DNA of 64,000 nt from Anisus vortex (lineage: Eukaryota > Mollusca > Gastropoda > Planorbidae), in the NCBI GenBank assembly GCA_949126835.1, contig OX421496.1:20849844-20913843 (forward strand), given 5' to 3'. This document shows positions 58,673 to 64,000 of the stretch, one piece after another. The first letter of the stretch is position 1, and every line of letters starts with the position of its first letter. Under the pieces are notes generated by a model. That model had not been told where the DNA came from. It ran no database searches and saw only the letters and a program-made list of their open reading frames with translations. Made by a program: the position numbers and the translations under genes.

Positions 58673-60670
58673 CTTGAAAGAAATTAAACAAAATGTTCTT
58701 AAGATTTCAAATTGACTACCGGTACTTAGTAAATAAACCTTTATAATTTAATTGTGGAAAAATCCATTTATGAATTCCATAACTAGAAAACATTTTAATA
58801 AATAGCCTACATATATTGCAAATTCAATTGTAAATATATGTTTTTATGTAGCCTATATTGTAATTACACTTTTAAATACAAGCAGGTTAATGGTGGACAT
58901 TAGGCCTACTATTATAATAGCTTTTCATCATTAAAATTAACAGGTGTAGCTAGTGAGGTTTATCTTTTATGAAAGAGCTTATAATATAATATAGACATTT
59001 ATATATAATCATAAAGTATGATAAAGGGAGTTTGCCTATCCTTGTTGAAATGTTGAAAAAGGAAACTAAAAATGAGAGGTGGTAACCATAGGCCATAGAA
59101 GATGTTGGTGAATAAAGAATTTTCTTGATAGTGCTGAGTATAGTATTGAAGTTTCTTGAAAATTCTTGTGTATTTTAAATTGATTCACAGCACTCAAGCC
59201 CAAGCCGCCTCAAGGCCTCAAGCTCAAAATGATGTAGGCTTTTTGTGGCATCAAAAAAATGAAATTGAGTTCAAGAAAGAGTAGCCTACAAATAGCCCAT
59301 TAAAAAATTGTATCCAGAAAAAAAAAATGTGTCCCCTGTACTGTAGTGTGTAGTCTGTAGCAGATATAAAGTATAAAGCCAATAAACTTTAATTTTAATA
59401 ATAAATAAATAATAATATAAATATTATAATTAAATAATTAGGACTACAAGACAAAAAATCTGTTAAAATTAGTAAATCAAATAACAAATGAAGGATTAAT
59501 CTAGTATTAATAAAGAGAATCATCATTCATCATGTAACTAAATACTAAACTAGGAGCTAGAGGTATGTGTTGATGCAGTACCGGTAGAAACAGTTAAGTA
59601 TATTGAATATCTAACATAGAGTCATAGATGTTTGAAGTTTACTTTTACTTCAGAATTTCCGCGTTAGGAGTTGTTCCGTAGATTAAAGAATGGTTAACTA
59701 AAGTCACTAAAGACTAATGGCACTAACGTCAATGTCAACTCAACTGTTTATTTACGATCACCTAAAGTTATTTTCAATCACCAGCACGCTAATATTGTTT
59801 CATTGATCATTATATAACTAGCAATATAACTTATAAATTATATATATGTAACATTAAATTCGAACATTTATTGTGATTATTTATGTTTTCGCATCAGTAT
59901 CAATACAGGATGTGACGTAATGATAATCGTTCCATTTGTCTTGAATTCAGGAATCATCGATCTAGCCCTTTATTATTATTTTCATACCTTGCCTGAAAGA
60001 TTTAGTGACAACTTTCATCGAATATAAATTATAGGTATGTTATAGATAGGCATCTTAAACCGAAATCGAATCAGTTTTAGATAAAATGGTAGCAAATTAA
60101 AGACAGAAGTTGTTAATGCCAATGCCCCCCAGTCCCCAGCCCGTGTAATCAGTGTTGAAACTTGAAACTCTTGAGTTGAGTGAGTCTCTTGTCAACTGTG
60201 ATTACTTTGTGATTGTGAATTTTTGTTGACGATTGGACAGATTGGATTATCTGATTATTGTGATTTAAAGACGACACAAGAAAACTACTTAACTTTATTA
60301 GGAATTAGCGTGATCTAGAGTTATATTTATTCGTGTTATTCATATAAAATATACAATTTTATAGGATTATATGATTATACTATACTAAATGACTAAATTA
60401 TAGTATAGGCTACTTATGACTTATACTTCTTATAATTAGTATTAGTAGGCCTAATAACTATAATTAATATCAGTTCAAGTTCAGTCTCTGTCAGAAGGCC
60501 TTATATAAATCCTATACTATGACCTATAGTCCTATAGCCTATAGGAGTATAGGCCTACCTATATTATAGTGTAGGCCCTATAGTCAGGATTCAGTATTAT
60601 AATAGTATAGGAGTATATATAATAGACACTAGCCTACAGTCTACAGATAGTATATATTAAAAGTATAGTA
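58673..60670. other. Intergenic, between head-to-head genes (left part)
   Basis: Should contain the amine oxidase 5' UTR exon and promoter, with a splice acceptor TTTCTTTCAAG just upstream of its ATG exon. No TATA box, CpG-rich island or donor could be assigned confidently. AGGCCTA motifs are frequent at 60400-60560. Confidence 0.4.
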
Positions 60671-60678
60671 TCTAGAGC

Positions 60679-61009
60679 TGGGGTCTCCAAACTTTTTAGC
60701 CCAAGGGTCGCAATAACTATCAAACAGCAGTTCGGAGGCCAACCACACACTCGAGGTAAAAAAAAAAAAAGAATCAAAATATGGATTTTTAAAATATTTA
60801 GATCTATTTCATATTATAAATTTTAATCAGTTATTATACGCATTGATACACTACACATGAACACCTGTATTATTTGGAATGGTGAAATTGTTTCCTGGAT
60901 GCCAAAATAGCAGACATTTCTGGTAAAAAAAAAGGTCTAGGGCCGGATTAGAGGACCTGGCGGGTCGCATCCAGCTCGGGGGGGGGGGGGCGTAGTTTGG
61001 AGGCCCCTG
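60679..61009. mobile_element. 331-bp hAT non-autonomous element (family D)
   Basis: Ends are CTGGGGTCTCCAAACT and AGTTTGGAGGCCCCTG, 16-base inverted repeats with two mismatches. Flanking octamers ATCTAGAG (60671-60678) and TTATAGAG (61010-61017) match at 6 of 8. Subterminal GGGTCGCA and GGGTCGCATCC pair across the element. Non-coding; lies between the two host genes. Confidence 0.8.
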
Positions 61010-61323
61010 TTATAGAGTATAAGTATACTATAGACGCGTCTAGAGTATCATTGTATTATCAGAATACACTATATATAGGCTATTGCTATTGACAAACTAT
61101 TGTAGGCCCATTGTATTTTCATTAGTTTAATAGTTTATCAATTATCAGGAATTTAAATGATATGTGTATTTTGTTTCTTTTCAGTATTTTGCCCTCTAAG
61201 TTGGATTTGAAGTTTTGTACACCTAGTCCTAGTACTAGGTTCAGTTTAGACTTAATTTTTAGAGTTCTAAAGTTTAGATTGACAATTAGTCACAATTAGA
61301 ATATGACTGAGAAAAGGCCTTTG

Positions 61324-61606
61324 TAAAAAAAAGTAAAGTACCCTTCGGACTTAGTTGATCCATAGGTCAGATGAAGCAGCGTTCACCAGTTTCTGTGGCC
61401 ACGGCATACTAGGTGATTGTGTGGCCAGCACTATGCACAGCCGCCTTTACTTTACCCCAACTAAGGTCAGGTACCCATCAGAGCTGGGTAGACTCAGGGA
61501 CACCCTCCAGACCCGGGAAAAAATCCTAGCCTACACCAGGATTCGAACCCGGGACGTTCGGCTCGCCAGTCGAACGCGCTGCTGCTCGGCTACCGTGCCC
61601 CATGAA
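61324..61606 (-). repeat. SINE family S, complete copy with perfect 12-bp TSD
   Basis: Minus strand: head GGGGCACGGTAGCCGAGCAG (A-box region), GCGTTCGACTGGCGAGCC, and GGGTTCGAATCC (B box, 61539-61550). A central conserved segment includes GAAACTGGTGAACGCTGC and GTGGCCACAGAAAC. The tail is GGGTACTTTAC followed by a T-run. AAAAGGCCTTTG occurs exactly at 61312-61323 and 61607-61618, a perfect target duplication. This is the reference copy for six other fragments in the window. The tail is unlike that of family T, so it probably uses a different LINE. Confidence 0.92.
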
Positions 61607-61618
61607 AAAAGGCCTTTG

Positions 61619-62598
61619 AAATGATTATAATTTGTATTTGTGGAAATAATTTCTGAAATGCCACAACTCACAAATCCTTTTAAATTGTTACATTTAAAGA
61701 TGCTTACTTTTATTAAATGTTATATATTAAACACATTCATAGCTTTGCCAAATGACAAATGCCTGTGAAGTTGTCCTAGTTAGACTACACTTACACTGAT
61801 GCAGTGTTTTACACAAAGTGTTATTAACTTGTATTAAAGTTTTAAGTTGATAGCAAGCAATAGAATGTGTAAGTGTAGCCTAGCTAGAGCATAGTATTGG
61901 GCTACATTGTAGGCTACTTGTAGACCATAGGGGCTAAGTTCTACACATTCATCATATTGTGTTTTGCAACTATGTCCATGACATTAACACACAAGTCAAG
62001 AGCAAGTAGTTAAGTAAAAAACACAAGAGAATTGCAACAAATAGTTTTTCTCTTTACACTTCTTTAGAGATGCATGGCTAACTAGCTAGCCTTAGGCGTG
62101 AGGTTTTAAAGGCTAGGCCTTCTGCATCTGCATACTATATTATTGTTAGACTTCCAACCTAAAATGCATTTTTTAGATCAATACTTCTTTTTTTATCATT
62201 CATTCACATTAATATTAGGAACAATATTTGACATAAATAATCAGTAGTTGTTGCACATGATCGTAAGCCAAACTTTTTAGAGTTTGTGTTTTTTTACAAA
62301 AGACATTTTAATATTGCATACAATGTATTCTTGTATATTCAATGTATTTTATATACAATGTTTGTAATGCAGCTCTAAAAAAATAAAATAAAAAGAATGA
62401 TTATAGACAGTCGATGATATAATCATAAATCCTTATGCAGATGCCAGTAACACACAATTTCCATTTCAGAATTGCCATGTGACACTTACAACCTGTATGG
62501 ACTTGTGGATACAAGCAAATAAAAAAATACAAGCATTCATATATATCTAAGTATTCTAGAATTGATAAGGAAACAGATGCAACCTGGAGTTGATCTCA
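61619..62598. other. Upstream region of the 62.6 kb gene
   Basis: AT-rich, non-coding. Likely holds intron or 5' UTR of the downstream gene; an AAACAG acceptor-like site lies at 62571-62576, without a strong pyrimidine tract. Confidence 0.35.
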
Positions 62599-63994
62599 AT
62601 GTCTGAATCAACACCTGACCCACATTTGGTGGGATGCAGGAATCAGACAGAAAATCAAACAGAGTTACTCAATTCCAGTGCATCAGTGAGTGATATAAGT
62701 GAGGCAGCATCAGATATGAGCTTGTCAACTTCACCTGGTAGTGATATAACACCACAGTCTCAAAGTAGTTTCATTGCTTCACCTTCCACAAAGGGGAGCA
62801 CAGTGTCCCAGCAGCCAAAGAAGAAGGTCATGAGACAGTTGTCTTCTAACCCTTACTTGACAAGCTCTGAGATATCTCCACCCAAGGAACGTGTTCCTGT
62901 TGTTGGCTCTCACTCCTATGCCGCTGGAGAAAGTGAAATTTCTTCAGATGACGGGGCTTTCACGGAGTTCTCAGGGAAAGAGAAATTTTCTCAGAAAGCT
63001 AATTCCTATCCACTGACTTCAAGTAGTTTTTGGGAGAGTGATGAAGAAAGTGATGGAAATGGTAATGATGGAAATAGACAGGTGAACAATTCGGCTCTCC
63101 TGGACAACAGCCACCAGCAGCCCAATGTCGATGTTGGCGGTGAGCAACATCCTTATTACTTAGATGGACAAAATCACCAGGGAATTTCTTCCAGCCCGAA
63201 GGAAATTCTCAAATTTGGTATCAGCCCAACAGCTTTTACCAACATTCTAGAGCTAAGTAATCACACTGATCAAGAACAGGGCTATCTACAGTATCAAAAC
63301 GACCACTATTACAGTCATAACCACCATCAGCATTACCAGCAACAGCAATACTCAACTACTCCAGCTCCATGCAACATCACAGCCAACAACAGCACAAATA
63401 GATTTAATAAGAACGCAAATGAGAATGACTACCACAGGGATAGAAACTCGTTCAACGTCATCTCGCAAGGCCATCAAGCTCAAACCACCACAAATTCTGG
63501 TTCATCTCGAAGCCGGGAGGTTAACTCCTGGGGGCATTTTTACCAGCCGTCAGCCGAGAGCTACTACAAGTACAGGCGGAGTCACCACTGCAGCGACAGT
63601 GACGAGGATGACATTTCGGCCCACGTGGCGAAAAAGAATGCAGATCAAAACAGTAACAACCACTCACATACATTTCCCTGCACATGCAGCATTGTTGAAT
63701 CCTCGACACCCCAGCCGCCACAAATAGAGACGAACATAACTTATAGAGTGCAGGCAACTAGTACTGACAGAAAAACTTCACAAAATGGGATGAAACCATT
63801 TGAATTTAAAGAAAGATTTCAGGTATTTAAGATTAACATATCAATTGTATGTATTGTAGTTTAATTTTTAGAGAACTTTTTGATAAATGTGCTGTATATT
63901 GTACATTTGTGTCCCTTTCTTTCTTTAGTTATTGAAAAAGTGGTTCTCTGAATGCAATGATGGACAGAAAAATATTGTTCTAAAAGGATTGTTA
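62599..63994 (+). CDS. Partial gene: disordered N-terminus, possible F-box protein of FBXO16-like type
   Basis: First coding exon 62599-63822 (408 codons) and second exon 63929-63994 (22 codons), with GT-AG introns in phase 0; GTAAGT at 63995-64000 is the next donor and the gene continues past the window. The start is the first ATG after an in-frame stop at 62566-62568. The long exon is Ser/Asn/Gln/His-rich with acidic patches (SDSDEDD, WESDEESDG), a His/Tyr/Gln stretch (HYYSHNHHQHYQQQQY) and no domain I know. The end of exon 1 plus exon 2 reads FKERFQLLKKWFSECNDGQK, followed by NIVLKGLL. This resembles the L-x-K-W-F-x-x-W/C-x-x-x-Q segment that precedes the F-box in FBXO16-like proteins. That similarity is from memory and the F-box itself is not in view. 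The coding call is firm, the family call is weak. Confidence 0.75.
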
Positions 63995-64000
63995 GTAAGT

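Noticed and set aside
61355..61624. 89-codon open frame on the plus strand
   Set aside because: Lies wholly within a SINE (antisense); similar frames occur in the other SINE copies.

Overview
The window reads as AT-rich animal nuclear DNA. It has intron-containing genes with GT-AG splice sites, a dense load of non-LTR retrotransposons, tRNA-derived SINEs and hAT-type DNA transposons, and many long tandem arrays. The repeat flavour (abundant AGGCCTA palindromes, RTE-like and L1/Tx1-like LINEs, tRNA-SINEs) suggests a mollusc, probably a gastropod. That is an inference; no diagnostic marker gene is present. I see no bacterial, viral or CRISPR-like locus.

Only two convincing host genes are present, both in the last 11 kb and arranged head to head. 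On the minus strand (53784-58663) an eight-coding-exon gene joins in perfect phase into a 573-residue flavin amine oxidase of the MAO/polyamine oxidase/LSD1 type. It has an N-terminal signal peptide, a charged low-complexity tail and a C-terminal KDEL, so it is predicted to sit in the ER lumen. On the plus strand, from 62599 to the window end, is the start of a gene whose first coding exon encodes about 400 disordered, Ser/Asn/Gln/His-rich residues, followed by a 66-base exon that resembles the segment before the F-box in FBXO16-like proteins.

The first 53 kb is almost entirely repeats. At 1-8.2 kb a hAT-like element (family A) is split by a 5.5 kb 5'-truncated LINE with a zinc-knuckle ORF1 and a frameshifted endonuclease/RT ORF2. 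At 8.2-24.5 kb there are minisatellites, a second family A copy, 3'-end fragments of another LINE and a short hAT element with perfect target duplications. At 24.5-30.5 kb lie a decayed FLYWCH/MULE transposase and a decayed DUF4371/hAT-like transposase. At 31-38 kb there is a 2.3 kb element with inverted ends and a nested SINE, an AGGCCTA-rich stretch, and a third family A copy that contains a minisatellite. At 39-45.3 kb there are three large tandem arrays (36-, 48- and 29-base units). At 45.3-53 kb there are Helitron-like ends, a 148-base hAT MITE with perfect duplications and a decayed RTE-like LINE.

The clearest biological stories are: (1) a tRNA-SINE whose 3' tail matches the 3' end of a LINE present in the same window, the expected signature of a SINE/LINE partnership; (2) several non-autonomous hAT families whose insertions can be proved from 8-base target duplications, next to a fossil hAT-like transposase; (3) minisatellite birth from a single unit inside a transposon; and (4) an ER-retained amine oxidase with an unusual tail.
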